A DNA stretch of 64,000 nt from Magnolia sinica (lineage: Eukaryota; Streptophyta; Magnoliopsida; Magnoliales; Magnoliaceae). Positions 45,342-57,496 of the stretch are shown piece by piece. The stretch is taken from NCBI RefSeq assembly GCF_029962835.1, contig NC_080588.1:45243001-45307000 (forward strand). Reading direction: 5' to 3'. The notes beneath the pieces were generated by a model. The model worked only from the letters and a program-made list of their open reading frames with translations, did no database searches and was not told the origin of the DNA. The position numbers and the translations under genes are program-made. Positions within the stretch are counted from its first letter, which is position 1, and each line of letters opens with the position of its first letter.

Positions 45342-46734
45342 TTTTTGCAACTTCTTTATGTCTAAAGAAATGTGGTTCTTGCTCTTGCATTGATCCTTGT
45401 TGATGCTCATTGATCTGGCCCTGATAGCATACATTTCTCTCTTGATTTGAAGAGATCAAAACTATAGCTTGAGTTATTTGGTTTCGTATTATGGATTTAG
45501 ACAAGTCATTTGGCCTGGCCCATTGATTCACAATAGTGCCCGGTCGGGTTAGGCTGGGGGATAAACCCGGGCGCTACTCATTTATCTAACTGGGCTTTTT
45601 TAAAGCCCAAGCCCGACCTAACTTGGCCGAAACCTGGTTTAGAAGTGGGTTGCCACCCCTATCAACAACTGTTATTTTGAGCACTATAACTCATTTTCAC
45701 CTATTGTTATCAAGCCCCACCATGGATGGACCATGGCCAAGAAAACTCCACATATGAAAATCCTAGTCCATTCATTTGTGGCCCATGAATAGATGACAAA
45801 AAAGAGATAAAGCAACTATCAACGTCCAAGTTAGAAATAAGTGGCCATGATCTTCCAATCTGAGAGGCGTTGGGTGCAGTTCATCTATAGTTGGACTCAA
45901 CATACCAACAATCGATTTACTGAGTTATGGGTCTTCTTTCCAAGAATTTAAAATCCAGTCACTTTACGTGAATTCTATGTAATTCTTCATTAAATAAAGA
46001 GTTGTTTTATTCTCAACCGGAGTTGGACCATCCATAGGTATGCATGGCATATGCATGTTTTGGAGTTTTGGAATTTGAGTAGTTTTAATAGATTTTAAAC
46101 AGAATTACAAGAAAGGAGATTAATAATGAATTAAAGTTGTGTCGCTGCATGTTTAACCTTGCAAATAATGTCAAATGTTCAAGCTATGCTAGGAGACATG
46201 TTGTCAGCGCAGCCTGTCAAACAACCACTTTCTCTAAAAGCTCGAGCCGTCAAAAGATGGCGTATCACATGCAAAGTAGAATTCCGTGTTGTCTAATGTT
46301 TTAAATCCATCTGTAACTAGAGTTGGGCATGGGACGACTTGACTCGGCAGACTTGTTCAGACCCGACTCAACCCAAACCGAATGGATGAGTCGATCTGAA
46401 CCAAGTAGACTTCATCCAATCTGAACTCAAACTGAGTTGAGTTTCGGACTGAGTAGAGTTAGTATCGAGTTGTATTTTGGATCGAGGTGCACTTAGGTTT
46501 TGAATTGTGATTTTAGCCCATGGATACTCGTTGCATCCGACCGACTCAGTACCTTTGACCAGGTTGCACTCGGCCCAGAGTAGTCTAGGCCAGACCCAAA
46601 CTCGGATTAGGTCAGGAATGCTAGACTCCTTAACGAGTCAGGTTGAGTTCGGGTCAGGTCTATTTCAAAACCGGATCGAGTTTGGTCAGCCCTAACTCAG
46701 TTCGACTCAACTCGATGACCAGTTGTATCTGTAA
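45342..46734. other. Gene-free spacer with GGGC and CTCGG blocks
   Basis: 45530-45660 (CGGGTTAGGCTGGGG to GTGGGTTGCCACCCCTA) may be the outer end of another hAT-like element starting near 44295. 46320-46720 is a second ACTCGGCAGACTTG/CAACTCG block. No coding sequence recognised. Confidence 0.45.
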
Positions 46735-47293
46735 GAAGGTTTGTCGATGTCATCAATAGACCACTTGATCTCATCGAGCAGATGTCGATGCCATTAACAG
46801 CCTTCTCAATCCCATTGAGAAAATCCAAAAAAAAAAAAAATCCTATTTGTTTGTTGGACAGTTTGAAAAGGTGTTACTCGATAGCATCGACTAAGCTTCG
46901 ATGTCTATTAATGCCATTGAAAGTCCCATCGAGCGTGCACGCTAAGTTGTATAAGTGCGGGATTTGTTTCCTATTCCAGTTGGGTAGTATATATATCAGG
47001 TGTAATCAGGATTAGGGAGTGATTAAGGTGTGTTAGGGCTTTCTAAAATGGTTCAAGGGCATAACTAGGGTTTAAACGAGATTCGTTGCCTGTTCAAATC
47101 AGTAAGATCATCTATCTTTTGTAATTCTGCTTTTATAGTACATTACTCATCACTTTGTGATGTGATTTTTTTCCTGCAAGGATTTTTCCATGTAAAAAAT
47201 AGATTGTTCTTATTTAGATTTTATTTTTTTTATTTTATGTGATTGCGTTTGCTTTGCTTAGTTCTGCTCTGTGTGCTTTCGCAGTTCCCAACA
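46735..47293 (+). repeat. Copia LTR fragment or solo LTR
   Basis: Related to the outermost element's LTR (1208-1391 and 24327-24614) and ends TTCCCAACA. Palindrome cores at 46747, 46768, 46788 and 46809 (spacing 21, 20, 21), further ones around 46880-46930, then GGTGTAATCAGGATTAGGG. No matching duplication found at the ends, so a truncated copy is possible. Confidence 0.65.
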
Positions 47294-48670
47294 CTCTACA
47301 TGTGTATCAATGTATATAAAGGGACCTTAACACTGTAACACTTTTTTTTTCCAAAAAGGCTCAGGGGCCTTGAATTCATATCATATATGTGGAAGCCAAC
47401 ATACATTCTCAACACTCTAACACTCTCCCACATGTGCAGGTGGAACTCCGCACGAGAACATACTGACAAGGGTGGAGGAACCTTTGATGGGGGTGGTTGT
47501 TGTGGACAAGGACCCTTCAATGCCTAAGTTAGATGGATGAACTTAGAGTATATGAGGTTGGAGCTGGGATTATTATTATTATTATTATTATTATTTTTTG
47601 TTGCGTACCTTCTCCCCAAGGCAGTGGGTATATTTATAGCTTCTTTAGGCATTCTGGCATATCTTAGTGGATCTATCAAATATGCTCCCAGGGTTCGTAT
47701 TGGAGTATGAATCTTCTTCTGAGGATTTTTCTAATTTTGCCTTGATCGGCATGATTTTCGGCCGGGATCTCGCTAGGTAATCCTAACCCAATACATCGAG
47801 GGATTCTCTCCAATCATTTCTCTCCCGAGGTCGAGGTCGGGATGGTCAGCTCAGTCACTCAGTTCATCTTGGTCACCCAGCTTCGAGCTTAGGTAGTTGG
47901 CGTTCGAATCTTTGAATCCTACATCAAAGCTCAGCTCGGCTTGTCAGGTGGTCAGTATATTGATAAGTTTAGGAAGCCCGTCTTGTTATTAGCCAAGCAT
48001 CGCCTCATGGCGCACACGTGTTTTGTATTACTGTTTAGTTCGATTTTTCCCATAACAATTGTCCCTACTTTCGAGTTTCATGTCTATAAGCTCTAGAAGT
48101 AAGGATTTGAACTGACGTATGAGCATGGGAATTTAAAATTTTAATTGTGGGTAGGTAGCTCGGTTTATCCTTCTTTTTCAGTTTTGTCGTCTAGTGATGG
48201 AGGTAGAAATCGAAAAGGATGGTGCCAATCACAAAAAAAAAAATTAAAAAAAAAAGATATTATGTCCCACCATATGAGGAGTCATGCATAAAGTGGCGAG
48301 TGTCATTTCATCTTCCAGACAACTCACAAGTGAACACCTATCTTTGCTTCATCAATGCTTCTCCCGGACGAACCCCGTGTCGCCACATGGTGGAGATTGT
48401 GCGTCGAGGCGTATCTTCATGCCCTCCTGAGTGTTGCGAGCGTTAAAAGCATCCCCCTTATATGCTTATATATAGAGGCTTCCTCCTCATTGTTTCCTCA
48501 CCAGTCTAGCGAAGTCCAAGCTATGCTAACCTGTTTCCTTCTTCCTCTGTCATGGTTCTTCTCTGTCCACTCTTCTATTTGTCTGGAGACTTGATCTTTC
48601 TGGTACATTTCTTTTGTGTCTTCCCTTCTTCTCCTTTCCTTTCCTTTATCCGGCTTTTCTTCTCATTGTC
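47294..48670 (-). other. LTR-like, non-coding flank of a Tat-type element
   Basis: Contains an (ATT)n run at 47569-47597 and, on the minus strand, a TATA-like GCTATAAATATAC at 47628-47640. It then has GGTCGAGGTCGGG and CTCAGCTCGGCTTG phrases and a poly-A run near 48234-48256. I infer the 3' LTR and adjacent region of a minus-strand Gypsy element, but no partner LTR is in the window. Confidence 0.35.
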
Positions 48671-49435
48671 ATGTCTTCCAAGGGCATTTCGGAGGGTGCT
48701 TTTTTCTCAAGGGCCTTTCAAGGGGAGTCCGTACATGATAATACGGACTCTATGTTGGCTGCGTCTTCGAGGGAAACATCATTGGCAATGGAACCACATC
48801 GTGAGGAGGCTTCTTTGGCTCAGGTGGATGTTGTTTCCTCGTCTTCTCATGGGGTGGCCTTGTTGGCCAATATTTTTGTTTCTCGACTGCTTTTGGAGGA
48901 TTTCCAAGCCCTCTGGTCAAAGTTAGGGATCCCTAACGTGGTGGGACTATGGCTAACCCAAGTTTGGGAACTTCTAGGTCATCCTCTCGTGGGGGAGGTG
49001 GCCCTTTATCCACTTTTCTTTTCCTGTGACCTGCGGCTAACTTTCCATCCATTGGTGAGATAGGTGTTGCATCATTTGAGGCTCACCCCGGGATAGCTTA
49101 ACCTTAACGTGTGGCAAGCTATCTTTGGGTGCTATATTTTGTGGCACCAGATAGGCCACTCTGAGCTCTCTATGGACGAGCTCTTATACTTGTACCGGAC
49201 CAATAGTAGCCCAGGCTCTCGCAGTTGGTATTATTTTTTCTCATGGTTGGGCAAGGGCCATGCTATTATTATCAACAACATTTCTTCCAATAAGAGTTGG
49301 AAGGACAAGCGGTTCTTCACTACGGGCAAGTGGGAGGCCCCTGCATCGGTGCTGGACATACTGCAAGCTCGAGTTCCTATCATGCTTGCCTTCCCAGGTC
49401 GAGTCCTGAGTCCTGGTTTTTATGACTATCTTTGA
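48671..49435 (+). pseudogene. Extra ORF resembling the 'putative gypsy type transposon' family
   Basis: One frame with two stops (49061-49063 and about 49096). After a polar N-terminus (MSSKGISEGAFFSRAF) it reads FQALWSKLGIP, HPLVGEVALYPLFFSCDLRLTFHPLVR, HLRLTPG, NVWQAIFGCYILWHQIG, LSMDELLYLYR, SWYYFFSWLGKGHAIIIN and NKSWKDKRFF. The order 'small final exon-like F/HP, LTP-x-L-x-P-N-W, LFW, EF-Y, WYYF, K-WK--FFF' is the pattern I associate with Pfam PF04195. That family is found in extra ORFs of Tat Gypsy elements, often antisense to pol. A profile search would settle it. Confidence 0.5.
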
Positions 49436-49679
49436 TTTCTCTTCTTGTAGTTTTTAACTTATCTGTTCATTCTTTTTGCAGTTCTTCCTTGGTCTCGACT
49501 TAAGCTCTCACAGGCCCTCCTTCGACATGTCAAGATCACTTGAGAGCATCCCACAACCTAGCGGGATTGCAGGAGGTTGATCACTCCGACTATCTTGGAA
49601 CATATCTGCTTGTTGTGGTCAGGTCATCAGGTATATATTTTTTCTTGGCTAGTTTTTTTGTAGGTATATGTGCATAGAT
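49436..49679. other. Join between two Tat-type fragments
   Basis: Degenerate T-rich sequence between the extra ORF and the integrase fragment; gag, protease and RT that should lie somewhere between are absent. Confidence 0.35.
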
Positions 49680-50853
49680 CGACATCGAATTATACTACAA
49701 AGGGGCCGATGGAGTTTTCCTTCAATGCTTGTATAAGGAAGAAACTATGCTAGTAATGGAGGAAGTGCACGAAAGAATATGTGGGGCCCACCAAGATAGA
49801 AGGAAAATGAGGCCCACACTAAGATGTTATGAATACCTTTGGCTGACAATGATAGCTGATTATGTGCAGTATGCTAAGGGTTATGAGGCTTGTCAAAGGA
49901 ATGGGCCAGTCCAACATGTACCCGCTGTATAAATATATTTTATAATAAAGCCCTGACCATTCCGAGGTTGGGCAATCAACTTGATAGGACAAATTCACCC
50001 ACCCTCATAATGGATGGATTCATTTATAATTTTTTCAATCGACTACTTCATTAAATGGGTAGAGGCGAATCCCATGAAAGGGGTCGGTCATAGAGAAGTT
50101 ATCGAATTCATTGAGAATAATATTATCCTTCGATTTGGAATCCCAGAATCCAATACGATGGATCGATGTGCAGTTTTCTCAACCAAGGAAGTGCGGGTGA
50201 TAGTCGATAAATATGGAATAAAAATTTTGCACTCTCACCATATTATACATAAGCTAATAGCCAAGCCGAGGCTAGTAACAAGGTAATAAAAAATATTCTA
50301 AGGAAAATTATTAAAGAGAGTTCTCGAGAATGGCACACTAAGTTATCAAAAGCTCTCTGGGCCAATAGAAATTCACCTCGTACAGATACTGAAATGAGTC
50401 CATTAGCACTGACATATGGACATGATGCAATGGTGCATTTGGAGGTCAGTATGCCATCTTTACGAACCGCTTATCAATCCAAGTTAATCCTTCCTAAATT
50501 TACAAAAGCGATGTTGACTGAGTTTGAAAGGCTAGAAGAAGTTCAAATGAAAGCCCTTGACTCAATCGTCGCCCATAAAGCAATCGTTTCTCGTGTTTAT
50601 GACAAATGGGTGAAAAGAAAAGCCTTTGGGGTAGGAGATATGGTATGGAAGGTGATACTACCTACCAGTCAAAAAGACTGGGCTCTCGATAAGAAATGGT
50701 CTCATATGTGGGATAGACCATAAGTGGTTGTCAAAGTTCTTAAATAAGGAGCATATGTTTTAAATGATATGAATAAAAAGATTGCAAAGGCTCCAATAAA
50801 CAGCCAATTCTTGAAACCTAGCTTCCCCTCGTCATGGGAAGCTGTGAAGGAAT
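49680..50853 (+). pseudogene. Tat-type Gypsy integrase
   Basis: 49729-49932 holds the zinc-binding part (EVHERICGAHQDRRK, YAKGYEACQRNGP), with one cysteine changed to tyrosine. After a stop: INLIGQIHPPS, where the first catalytic D is N. Then DYFIKWVEANPMKGVGHREVIEFIENNII and MDRCAVFS with the second D. A frameshift follows near 50250, then ANSQAEASNK carrying E. 50394-50723 continues MSPLALTYGHDAMVHLEVSMPSLRTAYQ, ERLEEVQMKALDSI and KRKAFGVGDMVWK. The frame ends near 50853 (FLKPSFPSSWEAVKE). The style fits the Tat/Retand group; the clade call is moderate. Confidence 0.85.
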
Positions 50854-53184
50854 AGGTCGAGAAGAGATAATAATAAAAAGAGTAAGATGTTTCCTTAATA
50901 AAAAAGCCCTGAAATATAGGCCAGTCTATTAAAAAAAAAAAAGCAAAAGAAATATATTCTCTACTAACCGGCCGAGTTATAGGTGGGCTGCTTGGAGTTC
51001 TTCAAATCTGCTAGCGGTCAATTCCTTGGCCTTTAAGGTCAACGCGCGCTTGCTTATCCATGAAGGTTGTTGGTCTGTAATCTTACAAAGAAGGTTGTTG
51101 ACTTAATTGACTCAGCGATCGATGACTGTATACTCCTGCTCGATTGTCAACCGCTCTCGGACTTGCTGGAATCCACTCGAGCCCAATAGAGTTCTATTTG
51201 GGACTCGATGAAGTTTTTCAAGTCCTAATTGTGTGGTCGATCATGGTCTAGGTAAAGCCATTGGGCCTCGGAGAGGTTAGAGAAGAAGTGACGAAGTACA
51301 ACCTCCATGGATTGCAACATCTCTTCATCAATGCGATGTTGTGGAATCTAATGCAGCTGATTCTTCCAAAATGCATCATAGAGAGCTAAAAGAGTAGCGG
51401 ACTCAACACGGATGGCCAATAGCTCCATTAGTGGGGTAGTGCATTGTTCAAGCTCAGAGTCAGCCCTAGAGTACACCTCCCCAAGTCGTTGGAGTTCTGA
51501 AATGATCTTAAGGACTTCTTAAAGAGGTCTATTGGTCTCGGATGCTTTAGTTGCATCCATGAGAAAAGGATATGGATCATGGAGGAGAGAGGAATGGGAA
51601 AATAAGTTGACCCCTTCTTCAAAAATTTCCTCTAAAACTTTTAAGGATTGGGAGAAGAAGGAAGAAGTCATATCATCAAATTCTGCTAGCAAGGGTTCTT
51701 GTTCGTGGCGTGCTGCGAATCTGAAAGGTGAGTGCTTTTTATAGACCTCGTAAGTAGTAATGAATTCACACATTGGATAGGGTTCAACGGTTGGAAATCC
51801 GAAGTTGATAGCTGGGTTTTCGATTCATTTTTGAAAATACGGGGGAATGCTATGAAATAAATGAAACTCCTCGAGGAACGTTGCGCATTTACTCCCGCTG
51901 GGTCAGCATGTGATAAAGCACGTGCAAGTGGAAAAAAGACTAAATATCGAATGATTGACTGATGATATAGAAACTCAATCAGTTATGGAAATGTTGTTCA
52001 ATCTTTTCTAAATATCCCTAACCATGACCAATGGTCGAAGATTTACTACCTGAAAGGAAAGCACCTCATGCCATGCTAAAATATCAATTTTATTGATAAA
52101 GAGAAGTTTATTTAAAACACTGCAGGTCATCAACCGCGTTACATGTGCAAAAATGATAAAGAAGAAAAAAAATCTTAAAGTGACCAAGTAATTCAAATCT
52201 TCATTCCTTCGAACTCCTTAAGGAGAGCTTGCATCTTTGTCTCATTCTTCTCTTGTATCGGTGCCCAATTTTCCCCATTCTCAATTATGATCGACAGAGA
52301 TGAAATAGCTGGTCAACGCAAATGCTGCTTGAGGAAATTGTTCTTGACTACCCTCATCGTGTCGAGGCTTATTTTTGACTGTATTTGGTAGATAGCAATC
52401 TATTCGTCCATAAATGAGAGATCTTCTAAGACAACCGCTTCTTTTGCAAAACAAATGGAACGTTCTTGTTCCTTGAGTTCTTTCATCAATCCTGTACAGT
52501 AAGCTTATAATGCACGAAGCATGGTGTAATTCAATTGGTGCGTCTGAACCTAGCGCAACCAATCATGCCAAGCCAGTTCAGGAGTTTTACTCTTTTTTTT
52601 CAGAGTCTTCCTTGGCCGATGCCTGCTAACGAAGGTATCCAGAGACCACCTCAGTGTCAATGGTAAGCTTGAGATAACGGCATCACATAGTATACAGATG
52701 TTTTAGATTTTGGAGGAGTTCCCCGAGCACAGCCTCTAATCGGCCATTGTTGATGCCTCTTTGACAAAGTAATTCGCATAAAAAAGCAACGAGGATTGAG
52801 AAAACTCCTTTAAACCCCACTCAAATATCTCTTTTAGGTAACTTTCCGTACCATCAATGAATGAGGAAGGGTTAGAAGCCATGGGAGCAAAATAGAGGTG
52901 CAAAGACGAGGTTAGCTTGAATTCGAGTGGAGATTCGATCAGTTTAAATATGTGATTTTGGCACCCACAATCCCGAGTAATTATAACAAAGGAATCGCTA
53001 CATTTATCGAGCAACCAAGGACATGCAGTGATTGAGGCTTTAAATTCATAATAAGCCCATGATGCTCCGGGTTTTAAGAGTCAAGTCAATAGTTAGTTAA
53101 AGATATAGAACAAAAAGTAAGCTAACGCACAAAAAAAAAGAAGAAGAAGAAAGAACAAGTTCGATGGTCAATTGTATTAATAAA
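50854..53184 (-). pseudogene. Antisense ORF remains with two related modules
   Basis: Minus frames 51519-51773 and 52736-53014 share a module: LEEIFEEGVNLFSHSSLL and LKEIFEWGLKEFSQSSLL, each after a phenylalanine-containing spacer. Frame 52281-52562 and its shifts give helical, charged peptides (LKEQERSICFAKEAVVLEDLSFMDE) likely to form coiled coil, ending near 52197. I do not recognise a family. Position downstream of integrase and opposite in strand suggests an antisense extra gene of a Tat element, duplicated and decayed. Confidence 0.35.
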
Positions 53185-54300
53185 TCAGTACAAGTTACAA
53201 CTCGAAAGATGAAAAGCGTTGCATTGATCCGAATATGTCTCCAATTGGTTTTTCGCTGCCTGTAAAATAGCCTCTTGTTTGACCACCGATTGACATAGTC
53301 GACCGATGGTGGCTGTTTGGGACTTAACAGACATAGTCAATCGCTTTGCTATCTCCTTTTGATGCATATGCTTTGTGTGTTTCTCTATGAAGTCCCTCTT
53401 TGGAGTAAATAGTTCTACCTCTAGAGCTGTAATTCTAACCCCCATATTCTCGAGCTCAACCTCAGAAGCTCTAAATTCAGCGGTCCCAGTCGCAAGGCCC
53501 TTGGAGATATCTTTTACAAAAGGCATTTGGGAATTGGTTGTGGAGGGCTCCACCTCGATCCAGTCGACAATGGCACGAACGTGGTGGTGTGCCTTGATAA
53601 GTCCCAAAAACTCTTGAAGACTTGGTACTTTATCTACTAGGTTAGGATCTGACCAATAGCAGACATGATATGACTCAACCAATTGTTCGAGTTTATCGAC
53701 CATCTCAACATTTAGGGATCTAAATAATCCAATTTGCATGAGGCTTTAAAGTTCTGCCTTGAGATTCTGCAAGTTGCTTAAAAGAGGAGGCGACTCAACT
53801 ACAATAACATTATCAACAAGAGCCTTCTCAAATGAAGAAATGATATCTTTGTATGAAGGGTCATCTTCATCAGAAGCAACAAGAGTCGAAGAATCATCCA
53901 CTGCTCCTGGTATTGGAGCAGGTGACAGATGTGAGTCAGACTCCGTGACTTCGACTATTACAACTTCCTCAGTCGCAACAACAGTTCCTTTATGAACTGA
54001 AGGCTCTTCGACTGCTGGAGAAATCTCTTCGTCACGCGAAGGAACTATTAGCTAGGAAGATTGTTTCTTGGCTGAACGATGGAGTGGCACTACATCTTCT
54101 CCTTGATCAACCGCAACAAAAGGGCTCGGCGGTATGACTATCATGTATTTGGAATCGGAGGGGAGAGTTGAAACTTTAGGTGGGCTATGAGAAGGGAGGG
54201 CCTTAGCGTTGATCGTGTTCTCAAAATCAACGGTCTGAACTTCAGTGATCGTAGGAATATCAGTCCCTGGTGGGCACTGCTGCAAAAGCTACACTACAAT
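53185..54300 (-). pseudogene. Antisense ORF: coiled-coil segment
   Basis: The frame at 53185-53739 (184 codons) starts MQIGLFRSLNVEMVDKLEQL. It contains FLGLIKAHHHVRAIVDWIEV and a long charged helix (LENMGVRITALEVEL, KEIAKRLTMSVKSQTATIG, VVKQEAILQAAKNQLE). The frame above it, 54052-54285, is low in complexity (SPPKVSTLPSDS, VIPPSPF). I read these as the C-terminal half of the antisense gene whose N-terminal half is at 54447-55650. Confidence 0.4.
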
Positions 54301-54446
54301 GATCTGTTTTTCGGTGGCTGCTGACTCCCAAGTAACTACAAAGAAAAAGGAATAGTCAATCAATATGAAAATCAAGATAATTCAGATAATTATATAGGTA
54401 AATAATTTTCACCTAAGTCATAAGGGACGACATAAGTGATGGATCG

Positions 54447-55650
54447 TTAATCCACAGCCTGACAAATTTTTTTTATTATTATCATCACCAACACTCGCCT
54501 TGAAGTAGGAAATGTTGGCGGATTTGGATGATATGGGGTAAGATAATTTCCCTCGAAATGAAGATCATGTTCGTTTAATCTTTTCCTATCTTGCCACCAT
54601 TTATTCCAGCATTTGTTATAATGAGCTTTTTGGTGATGTTTCAAACCTTCCTCGATTTCTTTTGAGTATTTGGTGATAGAGAGACATTACCAGTATGTGG
54701 TTTCAAAATAATTTTCAAAGGAAGATACGACCTTGGGCGAGGAAGTACCTAATGCCTGTAGAGGCTTTGATGAAGCCAACAATAGTCGATCCACAATTGT
54801 TGGTGGAGAAGGAGGATCGACACGTCTAAGAATCAAGGTAGGAGGCTTCACAGGTGGACCAAGCGAAGATACAAAGTTTAGAATTCTCTTCAGAGCTGGT
54901 GGAGATTGTTGAACTGGTGGGGGTGCAGGAGCAGCAAAAATCCTCATCATGACCTTCTGGCACGTTAAAGCAGCCATAGCTTCAGTTGATGGAGCATGAG
55001 AAGGGGATGTCGTGGCTAATCTTGTCTTTGGCTTGTTTATTTTTTGGCTCGATGTGCTGACCAATGAGGACATTGTCCTTTTCCTTCCTCTAGGCTCAAG
55101 CTTTGAAGAAAGTTGAGCTATAATTTCCTTTGGAGACTTCTTCAAAAACCTTTACTAATGGTTCTCCCACCAAGCTCCATTGCTTGTGGTCAATTTGGAT
55201 AACAAGGGAGTTCAAGAGCTCGACTAGGTTCTCAGAAAGAAGAAAGTAGAGACTGGCAGAGCTTGGGATTGTTCGCAACCTGTCGACTGAAAGGTGGTTA
55301 GTTGCAAGTTTTCTACATAAGGAGATAAGGGATGCATTGGACTAGACCAAGCTACCGAGCAAGCAAGTTTAGGTAATATTGTTTGATTCCATTCTTGACA
55401 TTATTGCCAGACTCGATCGAACCTTCGTATAGAAGGTCTCGGGTGATGAGGCAACTCTCCCAAAACAAGACCGTTTGGGACGTCTCATCGTCATCTTCTT
55501 GTGCATATCGGCCGGTAAGCCAACCGGGACCATACTCTCCCTCGTGGAATGGAGTGAATGACTTCGCTTACCCCTGTCTAAAGCGAAGAATAGTCTATCC
55601 ATATACAGCGGGGATTAACATTCTAACTAAAAAAGGAAAAATACTTCATG
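54447..55650 (-). pseudogene. Antisense ORF: plant-mobile-domain-like N-terminal half
   Basis: Reading minus from 55560, one frame gives EYGPGWLTGRYAQEDDDE, then FWESCLITRDLLYEG, NGIKQYYLNLLAR, stop, LGLVQCIP. Another continues PSSASLYFLLSENLVELLNSL and WSLVGEPLVKVFEEVSKGNY, then a proline-rich linker (APAPPPVQQSPPALKR, 54687-55145) and HYNKCWNKWWQDRKRLNEHD. The 'ARQ-GL-Q-IP' and 'W--W' segments resemble the plant mobile domain (PF10536-type) proteins; this is a judgement from memory. Stops and shifts show it is not a working gene. Confidence 0.4.
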
Positions 55651-57491
55651 GTTAGGATCTTCCTATCTGCGGGAAAATTTGGTGAATGGCCATCTAGAGC
55701 CAAACCAAGCATTTCAATGGTTTGGATTATTTAACAATGGGTCCACTAGTAGAAAATGAAAATCAAATGTCCTACACAAACTCTTGGAGTGTGGACCATC
55801 TTCTAAAAATCATGGATTACTAACCATTCGAGTAGACTTCAACTCAACAAGGACAGGTATGGGTTGGTACTACGAGTTAACCCCTGAGTTAGGGCAAGTA
55901 GGGCCCATGTACCTCCAACTTGGGGGAGCCGTGACTTGACAAAGCTTGAACCTGAACAAGTTGGGACAAGTTGCTTAGTCAAAACTAGTAACTAAATCAT
56001 GTTCTAAATTTAGAAATGAGGGAAATCAAGCAGTTAAGATTGTTTTATAAGTGCTAGTTTTGAGATTTTAGAAATGAGAGTCATGAGGTGAAGCAAAAGT
56101 GAAAGTTTTCAAATGATGGGTAAGCTTTGTTCTATACATTGGCAAGGCTAGCCTGTTGGGATTTCAGGCTGGGCTTGGGCTGGAGTATCAGGCCCGAGAC
56201 TAGTACATGGCTCAAAATTCAAGCCTATTTCTCAGCTAACTAAGTTTGGATTGTGTACAACAACCTATCAGCCTGGCACGAGTCAGCCCAACCCCACCTA
56301 TTAGGGTTTGCAATGGCAATTTTATAATACATATATAATGTGAAATGATCCTCATTTACTAGTGTTATTGCTCTGACCCGTGCGCCTCCCATCTCTCTCT
56401 TAACACTACAATGGGACTAATGCTTGGGCTTGGACATTTCATAAATATTTCAATGTTCAGGCTGGACTATTTTGGCCCATCACAGGTCTGTCCGAGCTCT
56501 AGCCTATTTCATACAATGCGGGTTGGGCTTGGATAGATATTAGGCCTGGCCGTAGTTGACCCGTAATTCAAGTAGGCCACACCAAGGAAGACACTTGGAA
56601 TACAGACATCTACAATTAATATTTAAATGGCTTAATGTGATGAACTCCAACCATTAGATATCATACCCAAACTTAGGCTTGGGGCTCAAACATCAGCCCC
56701 ATCCATTGTTCCAATGGGACATACGAGGGAAAACAGTTTAAAGGGTAAATATTATCCTGTATACTATTTCCAAACGTGTGATTCAGTTGAAATACGGATG
56801 GAGATAAGTTTTTGTGCCCAATGTAACATGGAGTGGCACCACGAGTGGATTTCACATAAACACCATGGTAGGACAGAGAATCGCCAACCCTTTCTCTCCT
56901 TCGATCGACTGATGCCTCATAAGTCCAACCAATTGGGACATGAATTTGGTGAAGTAGGTAACAAGTTAGTAGCTAGGTTAGGCCTAAACCATAGGGCCTT
57001 CCTCGATGTATGTGTTCATCCCCATTATTGTCATTCCTCATGAGAACCAATAAGACACAATGAATTTAAAGATCTGCAAATACGTACGAAAAATATTTCT
57101 TAATAATAGTAGTTAGAGCATCTCAAAGGGTGCCATGTCATTGTTTGAGCAATCGATAAAGAAGCAATCATGTGAAAGTATTTAAGGATAGATGGTAAAA
57201 GAAGAAACAGCGGAAGTCAAGTAGTGTTGAACTGTTATGATAACCATCACAACGTGAGAAGAATTCAGATGGTTGGATCAAAAGTATAAATAGAAGAGGA
57301 ATGTAAGAAGTAAAATCGTCTCATACCAACCTAAACAAACTAAACCTATCTTTCAAATTATCATTTCAAGTATCAGTCAATTTACACTCCATAGTGTAGT
57401 CATTTACTTTTCTTATCAAGTAAATTACATTTTTTTAGCGTAATGTTTTACTTTCAATCTGTTATTTACATTCCGTAGTATAATCAGTAGT
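55651..57491. other. Gene-free spacer; possible older LTR near the right end
   Basis: 56150-56560 is rich in GGGCTTGGGC and AGGCC phrases. 57230-57490 has AGTATAAATAGAAGAGG at 57285-57301 and an ACTCCATAGTGTAGTC style common at the end of LTRs. The solo LTR at 57497 has cut into that sequence, which appears to continue at 60552. No gene. Confidence 0.4.
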
Positions 57492-57496
57492 GTTAA

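Noticed and set aside
48219..48926. Overlapping + ORFs before the PF04195-like frame
   Set aside because: They occupy other frames of the same segment and start in a poly-A run; only the frame from 48671 has family-like sequence.
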